Assembly (NCBI GenBank): GCA_910583785.1
Contig: CAJTZK010000007.1
Span: 1 to 64,000 of the forward strand
DNA from: an uncultured Oscillibacter sp.
Lineage (GTDB): Bacteria; Bacillota; Clostridia; Oscillospirales; Oscillospiraceae
Reading direction: 5' to 3'
DNA: 64,000 nucleotides
Position numbers and translations under genes: made by a program. Below the pieces are notes generated by a model, which did not search any database, was not told the origin of the DNA, and saw only the letters and a list, made by a program, of their open reading frames with translations. This document shows positions 7,861-16,513 of this stretch, piece by piece (the first letter of the stretch is position 1; each line of letters starts with the position of its first letter).

Positions 7861-10155
7861 TCAGCGGAAGTCGCCGCCTACCTCAATGATACGGATGACG
7901 CCGTCTTCGCTGGCGTACATGTTGCATTTTTTGGCGTAGGCGTGGGCAATTTCCACAATGCTCTTTCCGTCGGAGCCGGAAATCCAGGAGAGGGTGTCCT
8001 TGTTATAGGCCATGACGGTAACGGGGATGCTGTAGCTCCGGCCTTCCACCGTGACGGCGCTCTCCCCGCTCCAGGCGGAGTTGGGGACCTCCTTCAGGGC
8101 GGTGAGGGGCTTGAGGCTGGAGAAGCCCGTGCCGTCGTTGGACTTCACCGCCGAGACATAGACACCGCTGCTGATGTCATAGCGGCTCCGGAAGGGTCCG
8201 GCGGCCAAGCCCTGGTCGTTGTAGATGGAGATATAGGAGGCGTCCTGGTCGTTGAGGCTGATGGAGGTACGCCCGTAAACCGTGGCGCTGTCGCCCACGG
8301 CCCCCAGGGCGATGATGTCCACCTGGCCCGCCCAGTTGAGGTGGGCGTAGCTGATCTCGCCGTTGGGAATGGGCCCGGCTCCCAGGTCGTTCAGGCTGAT
8401 GGTGTCGATGCCCTTGGCGGTGTAGCGGAAGACGCTGACAGTCTCCGCCAGGTTGTTGCTGCCCAGGCGGCGCTTCTCCAGGTCCAGCGCGCCGGAGGCG
8501 CCCCCGCCCAGGCGGACCAGGCCGATGGTGTTCCGTCCGGTGGAGGTAACCCGGACCAGGCGGTTCTGCATCCGGGCCAGCTCCTCCTGGCGGAGCTGGG
8601 CGATCTGGTCGCTGCCCTGGTCGCCCAGGTCCACAGTGCCTTTGATCTCAATACCGCAAAGCAGCTTTACCGTGGCGCTTTCGCCGGAGATGGAGGTGGC
8701 GATTCCGATGGCGTTGGCATTGGCTCCGGCGGTGCCGGGCTTCACCGCGCCCGCCACTTTGTTGTCTTCCGTCAGCAGCAGCGTGATCTGGTCGCCGGGA
8801 CGGAACCGCTCCATGGTGGACTGCGCCGTGGGGAGCACGTCGAAATCGCTGCCCAGGACGCGGATGCTGGTGGGCTCCGTGGGGCTGGGGGTGCAGGACT
8901 CGTAGTAGCCCGTCAGCCGGGTGTCGCAGACCCGGATGGTGTTGGTGGAACTGGAATAGGTGGCCACGTCATAGGGGCGCATGTCTTTCGCATTGGCCCG
9001 GCAGCCATTTTTGTAGATCGTATAGCCGCCCACGTTGCCAGTGAGGGAGTCAAAGCCCTTGGCGGAGCCCTTTTCGTAGACGATGACGGCCTCGGTAGAG
9101 CTGTCGCCGCCGCCGATAAAGATGAACTCCACATTTCCGGCGGTGCCCAGGTACAGCGTCAGGGACGTGCCGGGGTTTACCCAGGAGCGGGCCTCGCTCC
9201 AGCTGGTCTCCGCGCCGTTGCGGTAGACCTTGGTGCCGCTGGTGACGGCGTATTTGCTTCCGGTGCGGTCCGTGATCTGGTTGGCCTCGGCCTTGGCCAC
9301 GGTGATTACCCGGCTGATGCCCAGGGCGTCGGGCAGGAAGGTGCGGACCTTCTGGCCCTCCAGGACCAGCGTGCCCTTCAGGCCGTTGAGGGAGCCGTTG
9401 GAGGCCTTGTCCCCGGCCATCTGGTAGACGGAGCCGTCGGAGAAGAGCATGGCGGTCTCCTTGCCGTCGGGGCCCCGGGCGTTGGAGGACACCAGGACCA
9501 TGTCGCCCTTGGTGGTCAGCCCGGCGGCGGTGAGGAAGTTGCTGACGGTTTTATCCCCCTGGACGTCCGCCCGGAGGAGGTTGTTGAAGAGGATGGCGGC
9601 GTCGCTCCGGCTTAGGGGGGCGCTGCCCTTCGTGGTGTCCACGCCGTCGGTGAGCCCGATGGAGGCGGCGAAGGACAAGTAGCTGTCCGGCCACACGCCG
9701 CCGATGTTCTCATCCTTGTACCCCAGGACCCGGAGGAGAATGGTGGCCGCCTGGCCCAGGGTGACGGTGCGGTCCGGGTAGAACTTGCCGTCGGAGAAGC
9801 CGGAGATGGCCTTCTTCCCCTTAGAGGCCATGTTGATGTAGGCCGCCGCCCAGTGGGAGGGCTTCACGTCCGGGTAGACGGTGACGGTGCGGTAAAGGCC
9901 CAGCTCATCCTCGGCGTTCAAGGCGCAGACCACCATCTTGCAGAACTGGGCCCGGGTGAGCTGGCCGTTGGGGCGGAAATTCCCGTCGGAAAAGCCGTCC
10001 ATGACGCCCATGAGCCGCAGGGATTCCACCTGGGCGTAAGCGTCGCCGTTCAAATCGTAAAAGCGGTTGGGCGGGGGCGCGGCCTGGGCGGGCAGGACCA
10101 GCAGGGACGCCGCCATGGCCGCCAGGAGCAGCAGGGACAAGATGCGTTTTTTCAT
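7861..10155 (-). CDS. SLH-domain cell-surface protein
   Basis: 764 residues. A signal peptide (MKKRILSLLLLAAMAASLLVLPAQA) is followed by three SLH repeats at about residues 28-75, 90-145 and 155-195. Their signatures are GVMDGFSDGNFRPNGQLTR, AISGFSDGKFYPDRTVTLG and the weaker GLTDGVDTTKGSAPLSR. SLH repeats bind pyruvylated secondary wall polymer and hold the protein on the peptidoglycan surface. The remaining ~560 residues are beta-rich with no recognised enzyme motif. GGAGGAAGATT lies directly before the ATG. It sits 136 bp downstream of the macB-like permease gene in the same direction and may share a transcript with the efflux operon. Confidence 0.85.
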   Translation of the reverse strand: MKKRILSLLLLAAMAASLLVLPAQAAPPPNRFYDLNGDAYAQVESLRLMGVMDGFSDGNFRPNGQLTRAQFCKMVVCALNAEDELGLYRTVTVYPDVKPSHWAAAYINMASKGKKAISGFSDGKFYPDRTVTLGQAATILLRVLGYKDENIGGVWPDSYLSFAASIGLTDGVDTTKGSAPLSRSDAAILFNNLLRADVQGDKTVSNFLTAAGLTTKGDMVLVSSNARGPDGKETAMLFSDGSVYQMAGDKASNGSLNGLKGTLVLEGQKVRTFLPDALGISRVITVAKAEANQITDRTGSKYAVTSGTKVYRNGAETSWSEARSWVNPGTSLTLYLGTAGNVEFIFIGGGDSSTEAVIVYEKGSAKGFDSLTGNVGGYTIYKNGCRANAKDMRPYDVATYSSSTNTIRVCDTRLTGYYESCTPSPTEPTSIRVLGSDFDVLPTAQSTMERFRPGDQITLLLTEDNKVAGAVKPGTAGANANAIGIATSISGESATVKLLCGIEIKGTVDLGDQGSDQIAQLRQEELARMQNRLVRVTSTGRNTIGLVRLGGGASGALDLEKRRLGSNNLAETVSVFRYTAKGIDTISLNDLGAGPIPNGEISYAHLNWAGQVDIIALGAVGDSATVYGRTSISLNDQDASYISIYNDQGLAAGPFRSRYDISSGVYVSAVKSNDGTGFSSLKPLTALKEVPNSAWSGESAVTVEGRSYSIPVTVMAYNKDTLSWISGSDGKSIVEIAHAYAKKCNMYASEDGVIRIIEVGGDFR

Positions 10156-10291
10156 AATCTTCCTCCATAAAACAATTTACAGATACCCGCTCCGGAGCCC
10201 GCCGCAAAGCGGCGCTTACGGCGGGGAGAGGAGGGGCGAAGGAGCGGGGCGCGGTTTCCGGCGGAGCCGGGAACGGAAGGGGGCTCCGGCG

Positions 10292-11563
10292 TTACTCGGC
10301 CCGGAGGGCTTCCACGGGCTGGAGATTGGACGCTTTGATGGCCGGGTAGCAGCCGAAAACCACGCCCAGCAGCACCGAGAGGCCGAAGGCTCCCGCCGTT
10401 ACCATGGCGGAGGGATAGATGGTCATCTGGAAGAGGATGTTACCCAGGATGAAGCAGCCCAAGGTGCCGATGCCGATGCCGATGATGCCCCCGATGCCGC
10501 AGAGCATGGCCGCCTCGATGAGGAACTGGGTGACAATGCTGCTCCGCTGGGCGCCGATGGCCCGGCGGATGCCAATCTCCCGGGTGCGCTCCGTGACGGT
10601 GACCAGCATGATGTTCATGATGCCGATGCCGCCCACCATCAGCGAGATGGCGGCTACTCCCGCCAGCACGCCGCCGATGAGGTTCAGGGATTCGGTGACG
10701 TAGTCCATGTTCTGGTTTTCGGGGCGGACGTTGTAGTCGTTGGTGCCCTGGTTCAGGAGGCCCTTTAAAAAGCCGTCCAGCTGGGTGACGATGGCATCCA
10801 TTTGGGTGGGGTCCTTGGCCACGACGATGAAGGTGTCGCTGCCCTGCTCGCCTCCCAGGACCCGCTTGCAGGTGTAGGGGACCAGGACGAAGTTGTCCAG
10901 GGTGCTCATGGAGGTGCTGCCTTCCTTGATGCGGGAGGCGTAGACGCCGATGACTTCAAAATTCTGGCCGTTCAGCTGCACGGTCTCTCCCACGGGGTTG
11001 GCCGTGCCGAAGAAGATTTTGGCGGCCTGGGCCCCCAGGACCACCACCTGGTTGTATTTCTGGATGTCCAGGTAGCTCAGGTCCCGGCCCTTGGTGATGG
11101 TCAGGTTGCTGCACGCGGAGTACTGGTCGCTGCCGTAGTAGAACTCCGGCGGGGCGCTGATGAGGTTCATGCCCGATTCGTCCCACTGGTACTCCATGTT
11201 GGCGGTGGTTTTAGTGCCGTAAACCATAGTGGCGCTGAAGTAGGCTTGGGGCGTTACGCCCACGACCAGGTCCTTCATGCCGCTGCAATACTCGTAGACG
11301 TCAGGGAAGTAGTCCTTTCCCGCGGGGACCATCTCCCCGTTTTCATCCTGGGTCCATACGTTGCTGTAGACGCTGACCTGGATGCGGTTGGTGCCCATGG
11401 CCTCGAACTGCTCCATCATTTTGCTGGCGTAGCCCGTGATGACGGAAACAATGGTCATCACCGAGGCGATGCCAATGATGATGCCCAGCATGGTCAAAAC
11501 CGCCCGGCCCTTTTTGCCCCAGATGGACTTCCAGGCCATTTTTACTGCCTGCCGGATGTTCAA
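10292..11563 (-). CDS. MacB/FtsX-type ABC transporter permease
   Basis: 423 residues. N-terminal membrane helix with KKGRAVLTMLGIIIGIASV, a large extracellular MacB periplasmic-core-like domain (residues ~45-275), then three C-terminal helices with the family signature TERTREIGIRRAIGAQ. The start is TTG overlapping the stop of the ATPase gene by 4 nt, so translation is coupled. Together with the two upstream genes it forms a MacA-MacB-like tripartite exporter adapted to a Gram-positive cell. The substrate (antimicrobial peptide, lipid or peptide) cannot be told. Confidence 0.88.
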   Translation of the reverse strand: MNIRQAVKMAWKSIWGKKGRAVLTMLGIIIGIASVMTIVSVITGYASKMMEQFEAMGTNRIQVSVYSNVWTQDENGEMVPAGKDYFPDVYEYCSGMKDLVVGVTPQAYFSATMVYGTKTTANMEYQWDESGMNLISAPPEFYYGSDQYSACSNLTITKGRDLSYLDIQKYNQVVVLGAQAAKIFFGTANPVGETVQLNGQNFEVIGVYASRIKEGSTSMSTLDNFVLVPYTCKRVLGGEQGSDTFIVVAKDPTQMDAIVTQLDGFLKGLLNQGTNDYNVRPENQNMDYVTESLNLIGGVLAGVAAISLMVGGIGIMNIMLVTVTERTREIGIRRAIGAQRSSIVTQFLIEAAMLCGIGGIIGIGIGTLGCFILGNILFQMTIYPSAMVTAGAFGLSVLLGVVFGCYPAIKASNLQPVEALRAE

Positions 11564-12261
11564 AACCAGTCCACCTCCTGTTCCCGGTCCTCCACGATCT
11601 TCCCGTCCGTCAGGCGCACGCAGCGGCGGGCCGTGGCGGCGATGCCGTTGTCATGGGTAATCAGGATGACGGTGGTTCCCTCCCGGTTGAGCTGCTGGAG
11701 GAACTCCAGCACCTCGTGGCCCGTCCGGGAGTCCAGGGCGCCCGTGGGCTCGTCGGCCATGATAATGGGGGGCTTGGTGGCGATGGCCCGGGCGATGGCC
11801 ACCCGCTGCTGCTGTCCGCCGGACATCTCCGTGGGCTTGTGCTTGATGCGCTTGGAAAGGCCCACGCGCTCCAGGGCCTCCAGGGCCAGGTCGTAGCGGT
11901 CGTCCGCGCCGATGCCCTGGTAGATCAGGGGCAGCTCCACGTTTTCCAGCACGGTCAGGCTCTGGATCAGGTTGTACTGCTGGAAGATGAAGCCGATCTC
12001 CTTGTTGCGGATGAGGCTCAGCTCCTTGTCCGTCAGCTCCCGGACGTCGGTGCCGTCCAGGAAGTAGTCCCCCCGGGTGGGAATGTCCAGGCAGCCCAGG
12101 ACGTTCATCATGGTGGACTTTCCGGAGCCGGACTGGCCCACCACGGCCACGAATTCCCCCCGCTGAATGGTGAGGCTGACCCCGTCCAGGGCCCGGACCT
12201 CGCTTTCAAGACCCTCGCCGTAGATCTTGAAGACGTTTTTCAACTCTACTAAATTTGCCAT
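11560..12261 (-). CDS. ABC transporter ATP-binding protein (MacB/LolD type)
   Basis: 233 residues with the full set of motifs: Walker A GQSGSGKST, Q-loop FQQYNL, signature MSGGQQQRVAIARA, Walker B PIIMADEPTGALD and switch His in LITHD. The start at 12261 is 1 nt after the stop of the membrane-fusion gene; the longer upstream frame is not supported. It powers the MacB-type permease encoded next. Confidence 0.93.
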   Translation of the reverse strand: MANLVELKNVFKIYGEGLESEVRALDGVSLTIQRGEFVAVVGQSGSGKSTMMNVLGCLDIPTRGDYFLDGTDVRELTDKELSLIRNKEIGFIFQQYNLIQSLTVLENVELPLIYQGIGADDRYDLALEALERVGLSKRIKHKPTEMSGGQQQRVAIARAIATKPPIIMADEPTGALDSRTGHEVLEFLQQLNREGTTVILITHDNGIAATARRCVRLTDGKIVEDREQEVDWF

Positions 12262-12262
12262 A

Positions 12263-13963
12263 TCAGAAACCCCAGGAGCTGGATATCTGGACCTGGGTGA
12301 AGACTTCCGTGTCCTGCTCCACGCCGGATTTGATCTCCACATTGTAGTTGTCGGAGATGCCGATTTCCACCTCTACAGGCCAGAAGCCCTCGGGGATCAT
12401 CTCGTCGGTCATCACGCCCTCTACCGCGTTTTGGGGTTTGTCGCCTTTGATGTAAACCACCGTCAGGCTCTCGCCCTCCTCGGTGGAGACGGTGCGGACC
12501 GCCTGGAGGGGCAGGATGAGGCAGTTGTCGTTTTCGCTGGCTGTCAGGGAGTAGTTGATGTAGCTGTTGACCTGGAGGGTTTCCTCCGCGTTGTCTACGG
12601 AGATCACCATGGGATAGGTCGCCACGCCGTTGTTGATGGTGCTGGAGAGGCTGACGCTTTCCACCATGCCCATGGCCATCGTGCCCCACTGGTCCAGTTC
12701 CACCATGGTGCCCACTTGGACGGCGCTGACGTTCCGCTCGTCCACGGTGGCGCTGACAATGAGGGAGGAGGTGTCGGAGATGGTGACTACGGAGGTGTTG
12801 GCGGCAATTTCGTCGCCGGGCTTCATGGTCAGGCCGATGACCTTGCCCGCGATGGAGGCCACGGCGCTGCAGTTCGCCAGGTTTTTCTCGGCGGTTTCCA
12901 GTTCCTTCCGGGCCTCGTCCAGGCTCTGCTGGGCGGAGTAGATTTCCGCCTCGCTGTCCTCGCCGTCCACCCGGACCAGGACCTGCCCGGCGCTGACCTG
13001 GAGGAAGTCCACCAGGGAGCTGGAGAGGACGGTGCCGTTGACGGTGGATTTCAGATCGCCGGTGCGGTAGTACTCCAGCTTCCCGGGCTCGTAGGGATAG
13101 ATGGTTTCGCCGTCCGCCGTGGTCACGGTGGCGGAGGCAGCCATCTCGGCAGTGAGGGCCCCCTCGTTTTCCACCAGGATGTCGGCGGAGAAGAGCTTGG
13201 TGCCCTCCGGCGTGATGCGGCTGACCATGTGGACCGCCTCCACCGTGCCGGGGAGGGAGCTCATCAGGGCGGGAACGGACACGTCCATGCTCTGGCCCTG
13301 GGAAATCATGCCCTCGTAGGCGTAGCTGTAGTACTGGGTGAGCCGCAGGCGGGTGTCGTCCGCCAGCACGGCCAGCTTCTGCTCTTTGCTGATGGTGTCC
13401 CCGGGGTTCAGGTCCACCACCTCCATCAGCTTGCCGGAGTAGCCCGCCGCCAGGTTGAGGCCCGCCACGTCCTTGAGAAGGGCGTTGAGCTGCTTCTCCC
13501 GGCCCAGCACGTCCTGCCGGGCTTTGTCCACGGCGGTCCGGGCGGCGTCGGAGTCGATGATAAAGAGGGGCGTGCCGGGTTCCACGGTGTCGCCCTCGTT
13601 GACGAAGACCTCGGACACCGTGCCCGTGGTGGCAATGGTGATGGTTTCACTGTCCTTGGCCTTGGTCAGGCCGCTTCCGTCCACGGTGGAGGTGATGGAA
13701 CCATACTGCACCGTGGCGGTCAGGACCTCCGTCTGCTCCCCGCCGCCCTTGGCGGACAGGAAGTGGCGGATGCCCAGGCCGATGGCGGCGAGAACCAGGA
13801 GGAAGATAAACCACCGTACCATCTTCCTCCGTTTCTTCCGGGGCATCCCCTTCCACTTTTTCCAAAGGGAGGTCTTTTCCGCCTCTGGAGCGGGGGGAGG
13901 GGCCGCTTCAGGGGCCGCCTGGGCGGTCCCGGCCTGCTGTTCGCGATCCATGACTTCTGACAT
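12263..13963 (-). CDS. HlyD/MacA-family membrane fusion protein
   Basis: 566 residues. A basic, Pro/Ala-rich cytoplasmic N-terminus (~45 residues) is followed by one membrane helix (WFIFLLVLAAIGLGIRHF). A biotinyl-lipoyl-like half (TTGTVSEVFVNEGDTVEPGTPLFIIDSD), a helical hairpin and beta-barrel segments follow. A second lipoyl-like section (SAGQVLVRVDGEDSEAEIYSAQQSLDEARKELETAEKNL, split across 400-470) and a GKVIGLTMKPGDEI strand complete the adaptor. It is first in the operon and links the ABC permease to the wall-side surface. Two apparent adaptor halves make it longer than typical MacA (about 370-400 residues). Confidence 0.87.
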   Translation of the reverse strand: MSEVMDREQQAGTAQAAPEAAPPPAPEAEKTSLWKKWKGMPRKKRRKMVRWFIFLLVLAAIGLGIRHFLSAKGGGEQTEVLTATVQYGSITSTVDGSGLTKAKDSETITIATTGTVSEVFVNEGDTVEPGTPLFIIDSDAARTAVDKARQDVLGREKQLNALLKDVAGLNLAAGYSGKLMEVVDLNPGDTISKEQKLAVLADDTRLRLTQYYSYAYEGMISQGQSMDVSVPALMSSLPGTVEAVHMVSRITPEGTKLFSADILVENEGALTAEMAASATVTTADGETIYPYEPGKLEYYRTGDLKSTVNGTVLSSSLVDFLQVSAGQVLVRVDGEDSEAEIYSAQQSLDEARKELETAEKNLANCSAVASIAGKVIGLTMKPGDEIAANTSVVTISDTSSLIVSATVDERNVSAVQVGTMVELDQWGTMAMGMVESVSLSSTINNGVATYPMVISVDNAEETLQVNSYINYSLTASENDNCLILPLQAVRTVSTEEGESLTVVYIKGDKPQNAVEGVMTDEMIPEGFWPVEVEIGISDNYNVEIKSGVEQDTEVFTQVQISSSWGF

Positions 13964-14251
13964 AGGCTTTCTCCTTCAATGGTTGGATGGATGTTTCGAA
14001 ACGGCGGGGTTCCGCCGCTGTGGGGGCGCGGGTCCAGGATAACAGGGCCTGGCATCATAACTGTATCATTGATACTAGAACAGTCCGCGGGGGAAAACAA
14101 CAACAAAACGGTTACAGATTTCTTAAGAATTTCTGAAGATTGGGAAAGGAGTCCCTGTTAAGTCAGACGTTTGAAGGGATGGAAATGTTTCGAAAAAACT
14201 TGTACAAAAATATGGGGGAAACGACGGGAATTTCCGTCAAGGGGACCGCTT
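13964..14251 (-). promoter_or_regulatory. Upstream region of efflux operon with 13-bp palindrome
   Basis: No gene is visible. A palindrome GTATCATTGATAC sits at 14063-14075, about 100 bp upstream of the membrane-fusion start, where an operator would be expected. No regulator gene is adjacent, so the binding protein is unknown. Confidence 0.4.
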
Positions 14252-14284
14252 AGAAAAAACCGCCCTGGGACAGGGCGGTTTTGG
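14252..14284 (-). terminator. Terminator of TRAP operon
   Basis: A 12-bp stem AAAACCGCCCTG/CAGGGCGGTTTT (14256-14267/14271-14282) reads into a TTTTTT run on the minus strand. Confidence 0.88.
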
Positions 14285-14320
14285 GACTGCCAGGCCCCCA
14301 TCTCACGGGGGGAGCCAGGC

Positions 14321-16360
14321 TTAGGCTCCAGCGGCGCTCTTCTTTGCCATGGCCTTCTGGTAGAGCAGCAAGACGGCCAGGGCAATGAGGCCCACCACGT
14401 CCGTGGCGGAACCGGGGATCATCATGGCCAGGCCCGCGATGACCAGGGCAAAGCGCATCCACTTGGGAATGGGGCGGAACAAATAGCCGTTCAGCGCCGC
14501 GGCCACGCCGAAGATGCCCAGGAGGGCGCTGATGACGATCTGGACCACCTCGAACACGCTGGGGTCGTTGACAAAGAGCATCGCCGGGCTGTAGGCGAAG
14601 ATATAGGGGACGATGAAGGCTGCGATGGCCAGCTTTGTGGCGTTGACGCCGGTTTTCATGGGGTCGGATTTGGCAATGGCGCTGCCCGCGTAGGCCGCCA
14701 GGGCCACGGGAGGCGTGATATCCGCCACGATGCCGAAGTAGAACACGAAGAAGTGGGCGGGGATCTTGCCGATGCCCAGCTGAATCAGAATGGGGGCGCA
14801 GGTGGAGGCCATGATGCAGTAGTTGGCCGTGGTGGGCACGCCCATGCCCAGCACGATGCAGCACAGCATGGTTAAAAACAGGGCGATAAACATGGAAATC
14901 GGCGGATAGGGGATCATATTGCTGACGTTGATGACCCCGTTGATCAGCTTGGAGGCCAGGCCCGTCACGGTGATGCACCCGGCCACCATGCCCGCCATGG
15001 AGCAGGCCACGGCCACGGTGATGCAGCTCCGGCCGCCGGCCTCCAGGGAGCTGACGATCATGGAGGCGGTGTCCTTGACGAAGTGGGCGGCGAAGCCCTC
15101 CTCATGCTGCCCCCGGCTGCCCGCGAACATGTGGGGCAGGCTCACCACGATGGCCAGCAGGATGGCAATGGAGGCGGAGAACTGGAGGGTCCGGGTGTTG
15201 GTGGAGACCATCCACACCAGCACCACCAGGGGCAGGAGCAGATAAATGCTGCGGATCAGGATGCCGAACTTAGGCAGCTGGTCCCGGGGCACGCCCTTCA
15301 GGTCCAGCCGCCGGGCCTCCAGATGGACGGCCAGGAAGATGCCCGTGAAGTAGAGCAGGGCGGGGAGAATGGCCTTTACCGCCACGTTGGCGTAGGTGGT
15401 GTCCATGTACTCCGCCATGAGGAAGGCCGCCGCGCCCATGATGGGGGGCATGATCTGCCCTCCGGTGGAGGCCGCCGCCTCCACGGCCCCGGCGAATTCG
15501 CCCTGGTAACCCGTGCGCTTCATCATGGGGATGGTGACGGAGCCGGTGGTGACGGTGTTGCCCACCGAGGACCCGGACACCATGCCGCACAGGGCGGAGG
15601 AAATGACCGCCACTTTCGCGGGACCGCCGGAGGTGCTGCCCGCCAGGGAGTTGGCCAGGTCAATGAAGAAATTGGAGATGCCCGTCCGCTCCAGGAAGGC
15701 GCCGAAGATGATGAATACGGCGATGAACTTGGCGCAGACCTGGACGGGAGTGGCCATAACGCCGGAGGTGCCGTAAAAGAGGGTGTAGACCACCCGGGCC
15801 AGGTTCTGGCCGCTGGCGAAGGTGTAAACCAGCAGCGCGCCCACCACGCACAGGATGGGCAGGCCCACGCAGCGGCGGCAGAGCTCCGCCAGGACCAGGA
15901 TGGCCACCACGCCGATGGCCAGGTAGAACCACGCGTTGGGGATGGCGGTCTCGCTGGCGGGGTTGATTTTGGCCGCGCTGGTGATGACCATGACCAGGGA
16001 GTTGTAGTTCAGGCAATAGTAAAAGAAGGACCCGGCCCCCAGCAGCATCAGCACAAGGTCATACCAGGGTATGGAATTGGGCTTCACGTGGTCCTTCCGG
16101 GCGGGGTAGGTCAGGTACCCCATAATGGTGATGAGCCCCAGGAAGGAGGTCAGCCGGATGGGCAGGTCCCAGGTGCAGCGCAGGGTCATCCAGATGCAGT
16201 ACAGGGAGAACAGGGCCATGACCACGCCCACGACCAGCTTGGGCTTGCCCTCCCAGATGCGGGTGGCGGATTCCCGGTCATATTTCCGCATGACCTCGTC
16301 CATGTCCGCCGCGGTGCCGATGTCCACGTCGGGAAGGTGCTTCTTGTCTTTCTCGCTCAT
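14321..16360 (-). CDS. TRAP transporter fused 4TM/12TM permease (DctQM type)
   Basis: 679 residues. A polar N-terminal ~45 residues is followed by hydrophobic segments matching a small DctQ-like unit (to about 200) and the large DctM-like unit. DctM landmarks are GAFLERTGISNFFIDLANSLAG, SGSSVGNTVTTGSVTIPMMKR, AVEAAASTGGQIMPPIMGAAAF, and the repeated VLGMGVPTTANYCI...ADITPPVALAAYAGSAIA. Fused permeases of this kind partner with TAXI-type binding proteins, which matches the gene upstream. It carries out Na+- or H+-coupled uptake of an organic acid, the substrate unknown. Confidence 0.93.
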   Translation of the reverse strand: MSEKDKKHLPDVDIGTAADMDEVMRKYDRESATRIWEGKPKLVVGVVMALFSLYCIWMTLRCTWDLPIRLTSFLGLITIMGYLTYPARKDHVKPNSIPWYDLVLMLLGAGSFFYYCLNYNSLVMVITSAAKINPASETAIPNAWFYLAIGVVAILVLAELCRRCVGLPILCVVGALLVYTFASGQNLARVVYTLFYGTSGVMATPVQVCAKFIAVFIIFGAFLERTGISNFFIDLANSLAGSTSGGPAKVAVISSALCGMVSGSSVGNTVTTGSVTIPMMKRTGYQGEFAGAVEAAASTGGQIMPPIMGAAAFLMAEYMDTTYANVAVKAILPALLYFTGIFLAVHLEARRLDLKGVPRDQLPKFGILIRSIYLLLPLVVLVWMVSTNTRTLQFSASIAILLAIVVSLPHMFAGSRGQHEEGFAAHFVKDTASMIVSSLEAGGRSCITVAVACSMAGMVAGCITVTGLASKLINGVINVSNMIPYPPISMFIALFLTMLCCIVLGMGVPTTANYCIMASTCAPILIQLGIGKIPAHFFVFYFGIVADITPPVALAAYAGSAIAKSDPMKTGVNATKLAIAAFIVPYIFAYSPAMLFVNDPSVFEVVQIVISALLGIFGVAAALNGYLFRPIPKWMRFALVIAGLAMMIPGSATDVVGLIALAVLLLYQKAMAKKSAAGA

Positions 16361-16416
16361 AGAATCCTACTCCTTTTAAAATAAACAACAGGGGGATGTC
16401 GCGAAGGGAACGGGGT

Positions 16417-16490
16417 CCTTGCCGTATTGAAGGGGCGGCGGGAGAGCTGCCCTTTCAATGCGGCAAGGGCCGCGTGAAGCGGCCCTTGCC
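16417..16490 (-). promoter_or_regulatory. Two mutually exclusive hairpins between binding-protein and permease genes
   Basis: Stem 1 pairs 16462-16473 with 16479-16490 (12 bp, perfect). Stem 2 pairs 16417-16431 with 16454-16468 (15 bp, one mismatch). They share 16462-16468, so only one can form at once. Position suggests differential expression: more binding protein than permease through partial termination or 3'-end protection. No T-run follows. Confidence 0.55.
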
Positions 16491-16513
16491 GGGGGTGGCT
16501 CGGGTTGGAGGAA

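Noticed and set aside
6401..9615. Long plus-strand ORFs of 469 and 594 codons opposite mtnA and the SLH gene
   Set aside because: Gly/Val/Asp-rich shadow translations of GC-rich minus-strand genes whose real frames have clear domains.
10156..10291. Possible small gene between SLH gene and permease
   Set aside because: Only a GC-rich hairpin; no ORF with a ribosome site.
12227..13960. 577-codon plus-strand ORF
   Set aside because: Exact shadow of the membrane fusion gene; no ribosome site and His/Gly-rich composition.
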